Source of the DNA: Atrichornis clamosus
Taxonomy: Eukaryota > Chordata > Aves > Passeriformes > Menuridae
Assembly: GCA_013400975.1 (NCBI GenBank)
Contig: WBMZ01002991.1
Location: forward strand, 1-64,000
Direction of reading: 5' to 3'
Length of the DNA stretch: 64,000 nucleotides
Made by a program: the position numbers and the translations under genes. The notes under the pieces are model-generated. The model worked only from the letters and a program-made list of their open reading frames with translations. It was not told the origin of the DNA and made no database searches. Of the stretch, positions 35,985 to 48,236 are shown in pieces (position 1 is the first letter of the stretch; each line of letters begins with the position of its first letter).

Positions 35985-38800
35985 GTAAAATTATGTTAAC
36001 TTTTGGGCACATTTGATTATGGAGCATTTAAATCAAGTTTCAGAGCAGTCCTATGGCATCCAGGTAAATTGCATTCTGCAGCAGAAGGTGCATATGTGCC
36101 ACAAGACTGGGAGTGAGAGGCAAGAGCTTTCTTCTTTGCTTTTCCTTTTCTCTCACGGACATGCACTGCCAATGGAGAGGGAAGCTTTTCTTCCCTGTCT
36201 GCTCGTGCCCATTGCTGAGGCACAGCGTGGTGCTCCGTGGTGCCTGGAAGTCCCAGCCCTGTCCCAGCTGCCAACTGGAGTTGCATGGTTTGTACAGAAG
36301 TCCTTGCTGCTCACCCAAGGCACAGGGCAGATGATGTGTCTCCTTTTCCTCTCCTCTTTGGGTCAGTGTAGGTGCCATGGTGAGCCTGACTCTCACCTGG
36401 CCAGGTGCTTAAAAAAAACATAGGTTTTCTTTCAAAGGGAATGGTAATAACTTACAACACCTTAGTAATTTTTCCTTTAAGGTCTGGTTACCTGCAGTTG
36501 GAAAGAATAAGCAGGACTCTGGCAGATTTAACTTTATTAACCATCATAAATCCTTTCCTTTTTGACTCTAATCAGTCCCTGGAGTCCTTTTAATTCTCTT
36601 GACATTGCACTGGCCTTTCATCACAGCACAATATACATTTTCCTGTAACTAGAAAACTGATGGCGAGAGCCTTACGTAAACTCGAGGTAATGGATGCAGT
36701 GATGGGGACGTGCGACTGTCAGACGCTTGCTGACGATGGAAGGAGGAGAGGGCGCCTGTGCTGCCAGCATGGCTCTTCCCTCGGCGGAGGGCAGAAGGGG
36801 GAACCTGAAAGCACAGGCACTCATAGGGTCTCGTGTGCAGCCACTGGCACCTGGGGACAGGGGGCAGCTGCTTTGCTCCGGCCCAGACAGACACAGAGAC
36901 AGCAGTGCTTTTGTGTCTTATTTTGGCAAGTGGGTGCCAGGGGCCAACCCTGCCTCAGAAAGCCCCTCTGTGAGCAGCCCCCAGCCCGCGTCCCCAGGGC
37001 AGTGAGTGGCTGGAGCTTGCCAGTGGCTGGCCTGCCCAGCCGCCAGGAACTGGGGGGCCAGGAGTGGCACAGGGACCAGTCAAACCTGCGTGGGAGGAGA
37101 TGCTGGGTGAATGGGTCTTTTCTGAGCTGGGGACAACACTAAAAGGAAGGAGTGTTACCAGGTGGTCGAGGGGCAGGCACCAAAGCAACAAATGCTGCCT
37201 TCATAAAATCACTACCTGGGTTATTGCCTCTCTGTCCAGCCTGTGCACAAAATCCTCCGGAAACCAAGAGGGGAATTCCCCGGTCGGTAGTCTGTCTGTC
37301 TCTCTGCTGTCCAGGAATTCATGGGAAGGAGAAGGCATCCCAAGAATCTGCCCCAGTGTGCAGGGACAGTAAATTCCCTCTTGTTTTTCCATATACACAA
37401 GTCAGCAAGTTTCTTCAGCAAATGCTTTAATTTTAAGCTTAATGCTGTGCAAATATTTAACTTGGGACAAAAAAAGCCTCAAGCTGGCTTCCAACCATGG
37501 ACTGGCTTCCAGTTGTTTCTGCAGGTACAGATCCAATGTTTATGTACACAAATGGCTATTTGTTTGTTTATTGATTTATTTACTATGGTAATCTCTTTTA
37601 TAATGGACTTGGATATTTTTGTACTCTGCTTTTGCTTTGCACATAAAATCTATGTATTTGCAATTTATGTACAGGCATTTTCAGCAACTTTGGTAATAGC
37701 TCAGATCTGCTGAAGATAATCACTGCAGGCTGAATCTTTAGGATGATACAGAGTTATACTGACTTTTTTTTTTCCCTCTAACTGAAGTGCCTAAAGCTGT
37801 GCTCACCACTGATATCCCACCAGCCTAGGTTATGAAATAAAGGTGTTGAAAGATATGGTGCCTGCTGCAGGAGCTTTATAGTGTAATTTGGTTGTCCAGA
37901 CAAATGGATGCAAAAGAATATTCAGAAGGAGTGTCACGAGCATGAGCAATAAATATGTTAACTAGGTTTTAAAAATCTGCTTAAATGCTACCTTGAAATA
38001 TAATACTTTTCTGTATCCACATATATTTCATGTATGTGTGCTTTCTGCAGCCCTCAGCTGCTGCATGCCTGAAAACAGCCTTTTATTAAAAAGAGAAAGA
38101 CCATATTCTTGTGGACCTTCTATAATGTGCTCAGCATGTCAGCTATTGAGTTCATGAAGACCAGAATAGCTGTGTCAAATGTGTTTCATTTGCATGTGGC
38201 AAGATAGAAAAAGCAAACTCTGTGCGAAGACGAGCAGGCAAGAAAGACATTGAATGCCTTAAATACTAAGGGAGTTAATGCTATGCAGTGATTTTGCTTC
38301 TGTGATAGGAAGTGTAAGAACAGTATGCTTCCTGGCATACATCACCATCCAAACTGCAAAGGTTTCAGTTCCATGGCAACACGAAGAGCCCAATTGTGCT
38401 GAAGGTGTAGGTATTAATGCATTCAGAGTGAGGGGTTCGAAGTGGGCAAAAATAAAATGCACTGAAATTTTTCCTGTTAACTTATTTATATATAAAGTAA
38501 AGCCTTTGTTCTTAGGAAATCAAAGCTGACATGAATACACCTGCTCCACCCCCCTCTCCCCAGTTCTCTCTGATTCTTTTTTATATACATTTTTCTCAGG
38601 CTGAAAGCAAATGAAGAGGCTGTTTTGTTGGGTTTTTTTTTTAATAAAGCTGTAAGTGCAGCAGCACTTGAATGTTGCAAGAAAAGAATATTAATTCCTG
38701 AGACGATTGTATATCCTTAGAGAGAAAGACTTGGGATGGGGGTGGAGGGGCATATTGTTTCCAAGATGTACTGCTTTGCAGAGCAGAGTGAGGCAGTGGG

Positions 38801-38851
38801 TGGTTGGTTGGTTTTTGTTTGTTTGGTAGTTTTTTTAATTATTATTATTTT
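38801..38851. repeat. T/G-rich low-complexity tract
   Basis: TGGTTGGTTGGTTTTTG followed by T runs and a TTA trinucleotide repeat (ATTATTATTATT). Simple-sequence DNA without a recognisable parent element. Confidence 0.6.
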
Positions 38852-39495
38852 CCTTGATCTTTTTGATCTGCCCTCTTTCTGCCTTTCTCTACATCTTCTT
38901 CCAGTTTCCCCCACCTCCCGTGGCTGAGGAGCAGGAAACAAGGCTTAGCTCTGTTTCCTGACATACAAAGAAATACAAAAGTACAAGGAAACAGTGTATT
39001 TTGTTTTGCCAGCCGACTTGTATTCATAGACCTGCACTAGAAAGGCACCTGCTCTCAGACAGGGTCAGGAGTCACCCGCCAGGACAACTGGGCAATTGGC
39101 CAGGGAATAACTGAGAGCTGATCATTACACAAATTTTGTTTGATCTGCTCGCTTGACTGCAGGAATGTAGGATGGGGGATTGTGGCAAATGTATTTTGCT
39201 CAGGTTGAAGAACTACCTCAGGCTGATCCTGCCAGCTGTGCTGATGGGTGGATGAACTGCAGATTTGCAAGGTTTAAAGTCAGACTGGGCAGTAGGGGAA
39301 TCTCTAGATGCTGGTATTTCTGAGGCTAACAACAGTGCTAATCTGGCATGGTAAAGCTGACAGAAATGGCAAGTTAAAATGGGTTTACAGCTGCTCTGTA
39401 TTGCTAAAACAGGCAAAGCAGGCAGAACACATCAGTGGATCTAGCCTATAGATTTCAGGAAGGTTTCTCTGTCTAACTGGTGGAAGAATTGAGCT

Positions 39496-39581
39496 CTGCA
39501 GTTGGAAGTTGCTGTGCAAGAGGAGAGCGGTTGACCAACTTCCAACTGCAGCTGTATTCCTCTTACTGTGCAAGAGGAGAG
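39496..39581. repeat. Interleaved 16-bp inverted and 16-bp direct repeats
   Basis: CTGCAGTTGGAAGTTG (39496-39511) is the exact reverse complement of CAACTTCCAACTGCAG (39536-39551), leaving a 24-nt loop. Directly after the left arm lies CTGTGCAAGAGGAGAG (39512-39527), which recurs exactly at 39566-39581. A local snap-back or template-switch duplication would produce this layout. It could form a stable hairpin in DNA or RNA. No mobile element could be recognised. Confidence 0.85.
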
Positions 39582-39614
39582 GAGGAATAAAATTCATATC
39601 TCTCTTAATCTGTA

Positions 39615-39674
39615 TTCTTTTCTTCTTTTTTTTTTTTTGTTTGTTTTGGTTTTGGGTTTTTGTTTGTTTGTTGT
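39615..39674. repeat. Long T-rich low-complexity tract
   Basis: A run of about 14 T followed by TTTG/TTTTGG-type units and TTTGTTTGTTTGTTG. It begins about 33 bp to the right of the compound repeat ending at 39581. It may be a decayed reverse-oriented poly(A) tail, but no retrocopy is visible beside it. Confidence 0.6.
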
Positions 39675-42600
39675 TAAATAGCAGCAGGAATATATTTGTC
39701 TTAAAAAACAAGCCTTGCTTCCATTGCAGAGGAAACTCTGTCTTTGAGATTCTACTTGGGGAAAATTTCACCCTGTTCTGGGGACCAGTGCAATGTATGT
39801 ACATCTTTTCTAAGGGAATAAATAGCATTGATGAAATGACCCTGTCTTGGCATTCACAGAGGCATGGATTTCACCCACCAGGCGATAGAGCTGCAGAATA
39901 AGAAGGTGTCATTTTTAAATGGTCTCTTTCTTATAGAGAGCAGCACTGGTAAGCCTAGGCCCCTTGCTAATGCTGCACTTGACATTCTCCCAAGTTTGTT
40001 GTTGTTGTTGTGACTTCTAATTTCTGCACAGCCCCCCAAAACATGGAAGCAGATGTAGCTCATTAAATACTAGCATATGCTTCCAAAATGATGTGGGCAC
40101 CTTAATTTTCCTCACTTTTGACAAAGGGGCTGTGCATACAACCCTAAATGAAGAGGAGGAATCACTCCAACCAAGAACGTAGTAAGGGAGGTGAAGGATT
40201 CCTGTCTAAGTGTCCCAACCTGATATAACCCTCCAAAGAGGCCAGCTGCTATTTGTCAGCAACTTCCCAGTGGAGCACATCATTCAACTTGGCAGGAAGG
40301 ATGAAGAGAAAGCACCAAGAGGAACATCAAAGAAAGAAGAAAACGAGGAGAGAAATCAGGGATGGGAGGAGTGAGGAAACAGAGCAAAGGCAGAAGGGCA
40401 ATCAGAGAAACAACAGGGGGCTGGGAAGAGCACAACACAGGAAAGAGATGTTGCTCTGGTGCCTGTGAGGGAAGAGCTGTTTTTCAGATGTACTGTAGAC
40501 AAAACCAAACCAAACCAAAAATAGAGCAAGAAAATTAAAATACATGAAGTGGGAGAAGATACTAGAGGGAGGAGAATGCAGATTGACCTGAAGAGGAAAA
40601 AATACATAAAATACAAGGATGAATTTCATAACCTGGTCCAGCCTATTTTAAGTAGTAGCTTCTAAGTTTGTAGCATCAAAAGCTTGTGACTTTCTTGATA
40701 TGGAGGTTTTAGGGGCTGGTCAGGAGCAGTAGGGCCATGTTGGGAGGCATCAGAAATGGGTGGTTGGAGTCAGATCTCTTCTGTGCACCATGTCTGGAAG
40801 CCTAAAGCTGGTATGAATATCCCCAAGGAAAATTGCTCATCCTGCATCTGAAGACTGACAGTGATAAAAATGTGCCCACTTCTCTCTGGAGGTATCTGAA
40901 GAAGGGCTGTTGCCATGCAGGCAGGGATAAGGGCTCCCTCTAGATCCCTCTTCCAGTTGTTCAAGCTATTTAGGCTACCAGAAATAAAGAGCTGAATGGA
41001 AATTTTAGTTCTGGCTGTGAAAAGAAGCTTTTGAATGAATTCTGCATCAAATAATGAATGTCTTCTCTCCTCCTCCTCTCCACCTACCTTGTTCCTAAAC
41101 ATTAACATTTCATGTCACTTGAGCTAAGTTCGGTGTCAGACTCACAGGATCCTGCTGAAAAATACACCCCTGTTTTGTGGCAAGCCAGCGAAGATGAGAG
41201 GCTTGTGGTGTTTTTCTTTCTCAATCTCTGCTAGCTGGGAAAAGCAGCTAAGGCTGTGTGAAGCTGTCTTCTTCCCACTCTCCTAAACTTCACTCCTAAA
41301 AATGCTGCTCTCTCAACAGCTTTGCTGCTTCTCTGAAGCAGGCATGGCTTGGCCCACTTTGTGCCATCGCTTGCCAGGGGATGTTTTGTCAGATTGTGGT
41401 GACTTCCATCATGATAGGAGGCTGAAGAAGATTGCTGTGGAACAAGTCATTGGCATCACTAGCTGTGTCATTTGGAAATGGTTACTTAAGCACAAAAGAG
41501 AAGAAAAAGATCAGGAATTATGAGATTTAAACCCTGTCTGAAGCTCCAAACCTCCAAATCATTGCTGCCATTTCTGCTTCCTCTTTTCTGAACAGTTAGG
41601 TTGTATTTGCATTATATTTTTAAACATTTCTCCAGAACCACGAAGGTGAGAAACATCCTTTTTCTGGAACAGGTTGTTTTGTGGGCAGTGGTACCAGTAT
41701 GTGTTCTCTGTGTCCCTTTTCCCATCAGGACTTACCACCCACCTTGTGTGTGTTGCTGACAGGCTGAGCCTCACACCCTGGCTCACCACCACAGTGGCCG
41801 TGCAACACCCAAGGGCTGAGCTTGGGGCATCAGTCTGGTTTTCCTGCTCAGAGCCAGCTACCAATTTTCTCCAGATTTTTTGGAATGTCATTACTGAAAT
41901 GCAGTGAGAAGATAACAAATGTCTGCAGAGGTGGAGAAATGTGCATTCAAAACAGTGGATTTGTTGTACAAGGAGGTGAATGGTTCTCTGGGCACTCGTC
42001 TCTGAGATACTCTGCAGTATGTGGTAGTATTTCATGATAAAAGCATGGTGACGTGAGCTTACCTGGAGACCTAATAATTTTTCCTACTGTAGAGAAAGCA
42101 AGTGGTGAAAAGGCACAAGAAGGAAATGTTGGTGAAAATAGACCTTTTGACAGTGAGCACAGTCTTGGAGTTTTTGGTGGAGTGAAATAGGGATGTTCCT
42201 ATATCTCACTGTAGGGATGCAGAGATGTGCTGATACTGGCTTATTTTGATCAGTGCTGAAAACAGAAGCAAAAAATTGCATGTGGCTTTGGAGTGCTGTA
42301 ATACACGTGAAATCAAAGCCAGTTTGATGTGGAAATTATGACAGCTGATGTTTGTGTAACCCAAAATCTCTCAATCTGTACCTGAATTTACTTTTCAGTT
42401 CTTAGAGGAAAATCACCCGTCCCACAGAGGCCGTGTGAACAGGACAGCCATTTCTGCACAACAGGAGGAGGTTTTTTCCCTGCTCTCACCTTGGTGTTCA
42501 GTCCAGCAGTTAGCAATCAAATTTAACCCTCAGTGTTTGTTTCAGGCCCTGTGAGTCTTTTTCTTTGCCAGTAGCAAAGCAATTATTTTTGATAGGTACA

Positions 42601-45600
42601 CTAGTTGTTTGTTAATTTGTTTATAATCAGTTTTCTAGGAGGTTGCTTTGATGTGGGAGGAACTGAATACTTTGGGTGCAAATATTTGCTGTTGATTCCC
42701 TTATTCATTAAAAGATGTTTTCCACTTTAAGGTGCCGTTACTTTAAAGGGAATGTGTCAAGCATCCTCTGATACCAGCTACACTAAGTGTGTGGCTGCCT
42801 AAAAAGAAACCATTTGCTGAGCTGCAGCATGTGAGGGCAAGAGGGACCAAGACCAGCCCAGGCCTTCTCCAGCCTCCTGGGGAGAGGCTGAACAGCCTCC
42901 TGGCCCCTCTGGCTGCTGTGGCTGCCCACAACAGCCCCCAGGATCTGAGACCCCATAGATGCTGGTTCCAGCTACTGACCTACATCCCTGCTGATATTGC
43001 TCCATGCTAAAAGATGTCACTGTTCTTTTCCAAAAAGAATGTGTCTTTTTTTCTTGTGCCTTTTTTTTTTAAACAAATTCCCTCGCCACCTTTTTGTATT
43101 TTCCAACTGCAGCTCTTTTAAGGCTCTCTGCCTCTGCAGTTTTTGCCTTTGTATAGGTTATTTTTGGAAACTGGGGAACCAGGAGGAGGGATGAAATTTA
43201 GAGGAGTTAACTGCAGTAGAAGTAGAAGGCTCTTTCTCTTGGTGTGCTCTTTCTTCCCTATCCTTTCTTCTTGTGACCTCTGTGGTCCGACCCCCATTGC
43301 ATCGCTCATTCCAGGGCCAGCCGTAGCCGACCCTTTTTGTGCCCAGCAAGCGGCTCCTTCCCAGGTGGTGCCGCTTTGCAAGCCGTGCTCGCCTCTTCCT
43401 GCAGTGGCTGCTGCTTCTCTGCTGCTTTTCTGGGTCAGCCAGTTGGCCAAAAAGTGGGTAGGTGGTCGAGCAGAGCTTTGGGAGCTGTGAAACACTGGTA
43501 GCACTTGGGAGGTTATGTGCCTTAGGGTAAATTGTATGCAGAGAAGAATGTGTTTCCTTCGTTGTTTCCTCAGTGGAGCAGCCCCCATCAAGGTGGTCAG
43601 CTTTTTCTTGAGATGTTGTTGTGTTACATTAGAAGTGTTACATGCTGACTGCCAAACTTTGCAAGAAAAAACCAAATTCTTTGAAAGACTGGGGAATAGC
43701 AGCTGAAACCTGACCTGGCAGGGAGACCGGGAGCTCACCTTTTGGATCTGGTGCGTGAGGCAGGCGGTGGTGATGCCTGAGCTCTTCTGAACGGGAACAA
43801 TCAATTCACATCTTTCATTTTCAAAACAAAATTTTAAAGAGAAATTTTCTAAGAAGGAGCACCCAAGGACTTTTTTTTCTGTCTAGGTTTTCTAAAATCA
43901 CTAGCACATATAAAGTCTTCGACCATACAGTAAGTCAGGCTGCCCTTTTGCTTATGGAGACAATATCCAGATAATTGAGATGCCTGTGATTACCCATGAA
44001 AATCTGCTGATGTTTACACTGCTGTCAGGTATTAAAGTAACACCATAATATTTATTGTGGTATCTTGCAATAGATTTTAAAATAGATTGACATCACAGCA
44101 CAAAGTGGGAATTTTCCTCATTTTTTTCTGTGGTTATGAAAATGCCTTAATAGCAGTGTAGTGCAGTTAATATTAAACGTTAAAAGCAGGGTTTATGTGT
44201 ACTGATAAGATGATGCTGGTAGAGAAGGAAGTAACTGGAGTTTGATAGGAGTATGGTGGAAATCAAAGCAGGGGATGATGGTAAACTCAGAGCAGAACAT
44301 GCTGACTTTAGGGGATGGATTTGGGTCAGCATCATAACAAGAGGTGGTATTGAGGAAGATTTTAACCCTAAATAAATACATTTTTAAAAAGATGATTCTG
44401 TACAAGAAACCGCACAACTGATTCAAAAAGCCAGCTAAATATGGGGAGAAGGAAATCAAGAGAACATGAAGTACTGTCTTAAAATACACAGAAATGGAGG
44501 AGGTTTTACTATCATGCCATGGTAGAGATCAATAAAATTGTGCATTATGGTTATGCAAAATGTTTGCTGTAGGGAAGTAGCCGTTTTCCATAGATTCTAG
44601 GAACAAGTACTGGCATGCTGCCGGCAGTGATTTATTTTCACCCAGCCCTGGTGCTTGTGTCTGGCACTCAATGAAATCTTCCAGGGTAAATTATTTATTT
44701 AATTAAGATGGCCACAGTTGCGCTGAGAAACTGGCAGTGCAGCAGCAGGAAATCTGATAGAGATTGCATCTAACTTCTTACAGATAGACTGCTCATATAT
44801 ACTTTCATTAATTAATATAATAAATAATTATATGTTGGCATTTTAAAGTTTATTAGCAACAGTTCATAATAGTGAATGTGGTGAGTGTATTACCATGCGT
44901 TGTAGAAAGCTAATTTCTTGATTAAATAACCCGAAGGCTTGTGCAGCAAGCTAAGACAACAGAATGTTGCTAACTGAACTTTTGAACTTTTCATCAGAAA
45001 AGGAGATGTCAGTAAGAGAAGAGTCAAATATATCAGTGCGTAAGCTGGAGCAACACAAAAACTTTTATTTCAGTAGGCATTCCCATAAGAGCAAGAAGAG
45101 CAATCCCCCTCTTCTTATGCCAAGTTGGCAAGATAATGCTTTTTTCTTAGTTTAACATGTTCCAAAGAGATAGAGCTGGTGATTTGAGGGAGTCCAGGAA
45201 GAGAGGAATTTGGGTGTAACTAACAAGCAGAATGGTTATCTGAGGAGAAATCCCTGAAGTGTCTCTACAAGATTTCATATTTTTTTCTGTGTTGTTTAAA
45301 AAATACAAAAAAATGAAGCAATGTGATTTGGTAATGGTACTTTTTTCAATAAATTGGATTTTTAAGAATACATTTTGAGTTTGATCCTTGCTTTCTTTCC
45401 TTGATTGTTGAGCAATATGAAAAAACTTCGCAAGAGGAAAAGAAACCACCTCTTTTAGAGGAAACTACTCATGGATTTAAGCTGCATAGTTTGGCACAAA
45501 GGGAAAAAAATGGACAAAAGTTTTGAAAAGTATCACAAATGGGCATGTCAGACATACTTGGTTTTCAACATGCCTAGTAAGCAAATCAACGTAGAGCTAA

Positions 45601-46560
45601 ATGCAGCTTCCAGAGTCATCCCCCCTTTTGGCAGGCAGTGGTGGCGGGGGCCAGCCAGGAGGCTGCAGCCAAGCTGGGGCTCCCTCTTTTGCATAGGGTG
45701 GTTTGAACATTCCCCTTTGCTCCCCATGCACTTCCTCCAAGGCCCTTCTGTCTCTCTGATGGTCCTTGCTGAAGCTGTTGGCATCAATGTCTGGAGCACC
45801 TCTCAACTTTGAGAGGCTGGCTTTTCTTTTCCTTGGATTCTCCAGTGCTGCCAAAGCTTGAAGTGAGTGGGCAGGTGGGTTGGGATTTCCCACTGTCCTG
45901 GCTGTGGTTTCATGTCTTGGAGGGGCTGCTCCTGCTACCTGTCCTTTGCAGCCACTTGCCTGAGCCCACGCTGGGCTGGTTTGGGCAGCAGTGTGGGCAG
46001 TGAATGGTTGAGCAGCCATGGATTTCCAAGGGGTGAGCACCTTGGATTGGCTCCTGATGGGCACAGGCAAACTCTAGAGCTGGCAGGAGCACATGGCTGG
46101 CATTGAGAGGAAGAAGCAAAGTGGCATCTTCCTCTCTTGGGTGACAGCTCACCACTGGACTGACCTTGTGGAAGCATGAAACTTCATCCTGGAGGGCAGG
46201 TCAGATCTTGTAAGTGTGAGGTCATTAACACTAAATACGATGTTACATTATCACAGTAATCAGGGATGAAGGTGACGAAGGTGACAGTGGAGTTTCCTAT
46301 GCTTCTCTTTTCCACTCCCCCATTTTGGTGACCCTTAGTCACTCTGTGTTTCCCTTTCCAGATGGAGTTAGAAATGGGTATGTGTTCTGAATTAATTTTT
46401 TTATTGGTAGTACCTGTAAATGATCGAAGATCATTTTTACAGATGTGCAATCAGACTGAAATGAATGTCATTTCAGAATAGTCTGTTTGCAGTCACTGTT
46501 TTGATTTTTGCTTTACAGTATCTCTGAGATACTCTTAGTTCTGTGCACTGGAATTACATT

Positions 46561-47191
46561 CACAGAATGGTTTGGGTTGGAAGGGACGTTTAAAGATCAT
46601 CTAGTTTCAACCCCCCTGCTGTGGACAGGGACACCTTCTACTAAACTAGATTGCTCAGACCCCCACTCAATCTGGCCTTGAACACTTCCAGGAATGGGGC
46701 ATTCATAGCTTCTCTGGGCAACCTATTCCAGTGCTTCACCACCTGCACAGTAAAGAATTTCTTCTTTATATCCAATCTATGCCTACCCTCTTTCAGTTCA
46801 ATTGCCTCTCGTCCTATCACTACAGGCCCTCTCTTGTAGATCCCCTTTAGGTACTGGAAGGCTGCTTAAGGTCTCCCCAGTGCCTTCTCTTTCTTCTCCA
46901 GGCTGAACACCCCCAACTCTCTCAGCCTGTCTTCATAGGAGAGGTGCTCCAGCTCTCTGATCATCTGTGTGGCCCTTCTCTGGACCCACTCTAACATGTC
47001 CCTGTTTGACTTGTTGTCACCAGAACTGGATTTGGTACCTGGCTGGGGTCTCACAGGAGCCCAGTAAAAGGGCAGAATCATGTCCCTTGCCCTGCTGACC
47101 ACGCTGCTTCTGATGCAGCCCAGAATGTAGTTGGCCTTCTGCACTGCAAGTGCACATTGCTGAGTCATATCTAATTTTTCATCTACCAATA
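46561..47191 (-). mobile_element. CR1 LINE, 3' part, interrupted by an LTR
   Basis: The plus strand starts CACAGAATGGTTTGGGTTGG and runs through the reverse complement of the CR1 3' untranslated region into the C-terminal coding part. The element therefore lies on the minus strand with its 3' end at the left. Similarity stops at about 47191, where LTR-like sequence begins. CR1 text resumes at 48051, showing that the LTR sits within the CR1. The terminal ATAGAAT repeat unit at the left edge is degraded. Confidence 0.93.
46866..47190 (-). pseudogene. CR1 ORF2 C-terminal fragment (reverse transcriptase protein)
   Basis: Read on the minus strand, the frame encodes text typical of the C-terminus of the CR1 ORF2 polyprotein (endonuclease plus reverse transcriptase): VDEKLDMTQQCALAVQKANY, then LGCIRSSVVSRARDMILPFY, then VQRRATQMIRELEHLSYEDR and LRELGVFSLEKKEKALGRP. 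The usual LEYC-type segment after the VRP motif is replaced by unrelated residues, so the copy is damaged. The endonuclease and catalytic reverse-transcriptase parts are absent. This is a relic, not a functional gene. Confidence 0.85.
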
Positions 47192-48050
47192 TGTACAGTT
47201 GGATTTGGGTAGCAAGGTTTTGGTAGTGAGGGGCTACAGGTGTGGCATCTGTGAGAAGCTGCCAGAAGCTTCCCCTATGTCCGATGGAGCCAATGCCAGC
47301 TGGCTCCAAAATGGACCCACTGCTGGCCAGGGCTGGGCCCATCAGCAACAGAGGCGGCACCTCTGGAATAACAGATTTAAGAATAAAAAAAAATTGCTGC
47401 ACAACAGCAATTACAGCCAGAGAAGAGTGGAGTGAGAATACGTGAGAGTAGCAGTTCCGCAGGCACCAAGGTCAGTGCAGAAGGAGGGGCAGGAGATGGT
47501 TCAGGCACCGGAGCAGAGATTCGCCTACAGCCCGTGGTGCAAACCATAGCGAGGCAGCTGTGCCCCTGCAGACTGTGGCGGATCACAGGAGTGCAGAGAC
47601 CCTGCAGCCTGGGGAGGATCCCCCTATGGAGCATGGAGATGCCTGAAAGAGGCTGTAACACCATGGGAAGCCTGCACTCTCTCCCATGGGAGGGATGCCA
47701 CACGGGAGCAGGGAAAGTAGTGTGAGGAGTCCCCCCCCTGAGGAGGAAGCAGTGGCAGAGATAACATGTTTGACACATTCCCAGTCCCCCTGCACTGCTG
47801 GGGGAGAGGAAGTAGAGAAAGTCTGGAGTGAAGTTAAGCTAAGCAAGAACGGAGTGGTGAGGGGAATTTTTTTCAGGTTTGGTTGTATTTCTCATTATCC
47901 TACTCTGATTTGTTTGGCAAAAAATTAAGCTTATTTTCCCACATGAAGTCTGTTTTGCCTGTAATGGTAACTGGTGAGTGATCTCCCCCATCCTTATCTC
48001 GATCCATGAGTCTTTCATTGTGTTTTCTCTCCCCTGTGCATTCGAGGAAG
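47192..48050 (+). mobile_element. LTR of an avian endogenous retrovirus, solo, 3'-truncated
   Basis: The segment begins with TG (TGTACAGTTGG), as LTRs do. It has a TATA-like ATTTAAG near 47374 and a poly(A)-signal-like AAAATTAAGC region near 47920. The wording (GGCTACAGGTGTGGC, CTCCAAAATGGACCCACTGC, GTCTGTTTTGCCTGTAATGG) matches from memory an LTR family common in neoavian genomes. Known members carry many G/C-rich internal subrepeats (CACG..GGAGCAG type); here most are missing, and the usual CA-ending 3' terminus is absent. No internal viral genes (gag, pol, env) lie beside it. Orientation is taken from the TATA-like and poly(A)-like order. Confidence 0.7.
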
Positions 48051-48236
48051 GTTGACTACAGCTCTCTGGGTATGGCCATCCAGCCAGTTCCCAATCTATT
48101 GAATGGCCCGTCCATCAAATCCTTCTCTCTCCAATGCGGAGAGACAGAGACATTGTGTGAAACTGTGTCAGAGACCTTAAAGAATTCAAGATCATGACAT
48201 CAGTTTCTCTTTCCTTATCCACCAATGCAGTCATAG
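48051..48236 (-). mobile_element. CR1 LINE, 5' continuation beyond the LTR
   Basis: The plus-strand text GTTGACTACAGCTCTCTGGG and GGCCATCCAGCCAGTTCCCA, then CATCAAATCCTTCTCTCTCC and CATCAGTTTCTCTTTCCTTA, is the reverse complement of a more upstream part of CR1 ORF2. Orientation (minus) and order agree with the left part at 46561-47191, so both belong to one insertion. Sequence that normally separates these two CR1 regions is missing. The 5' truncation point lies near 48236. Confidence 0.85.

Larger units (their letters stand above)
35985..46560. other. Mixed tract without recognisable genes
   Basis: This contains GC-richer islands of several hundred bases (36100-36400, 36660-37100, 42800-42960, 43150-43470, 45600-46150) separated by AT-rich DNA. 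The GC-rich parts give long overlapping open frames on both strands that match nothing recognisable. Also present are T-rich tracts (38801-38851 and 39615-39674), a compound inverted/direct repeat (39496-39581) and two weak minus-strand exon-like segments (41736-41893, 43739-43848). An AT-rich block at 44580-44900 has homeodomain-like TAATTA text. Confidence 0.55.

Noticed and set aside
36013..37713. Many overlapping frames on both strands
   Set aside because: Mutually overlapping, GC-driven, no recognisable domains or conserved motifs.
47432..47928. Open frames inside the LTR
   Set aside because: LTRs do not normally encode protein; these are by-products of GC-rich repeats, and no viral protein motif is present.
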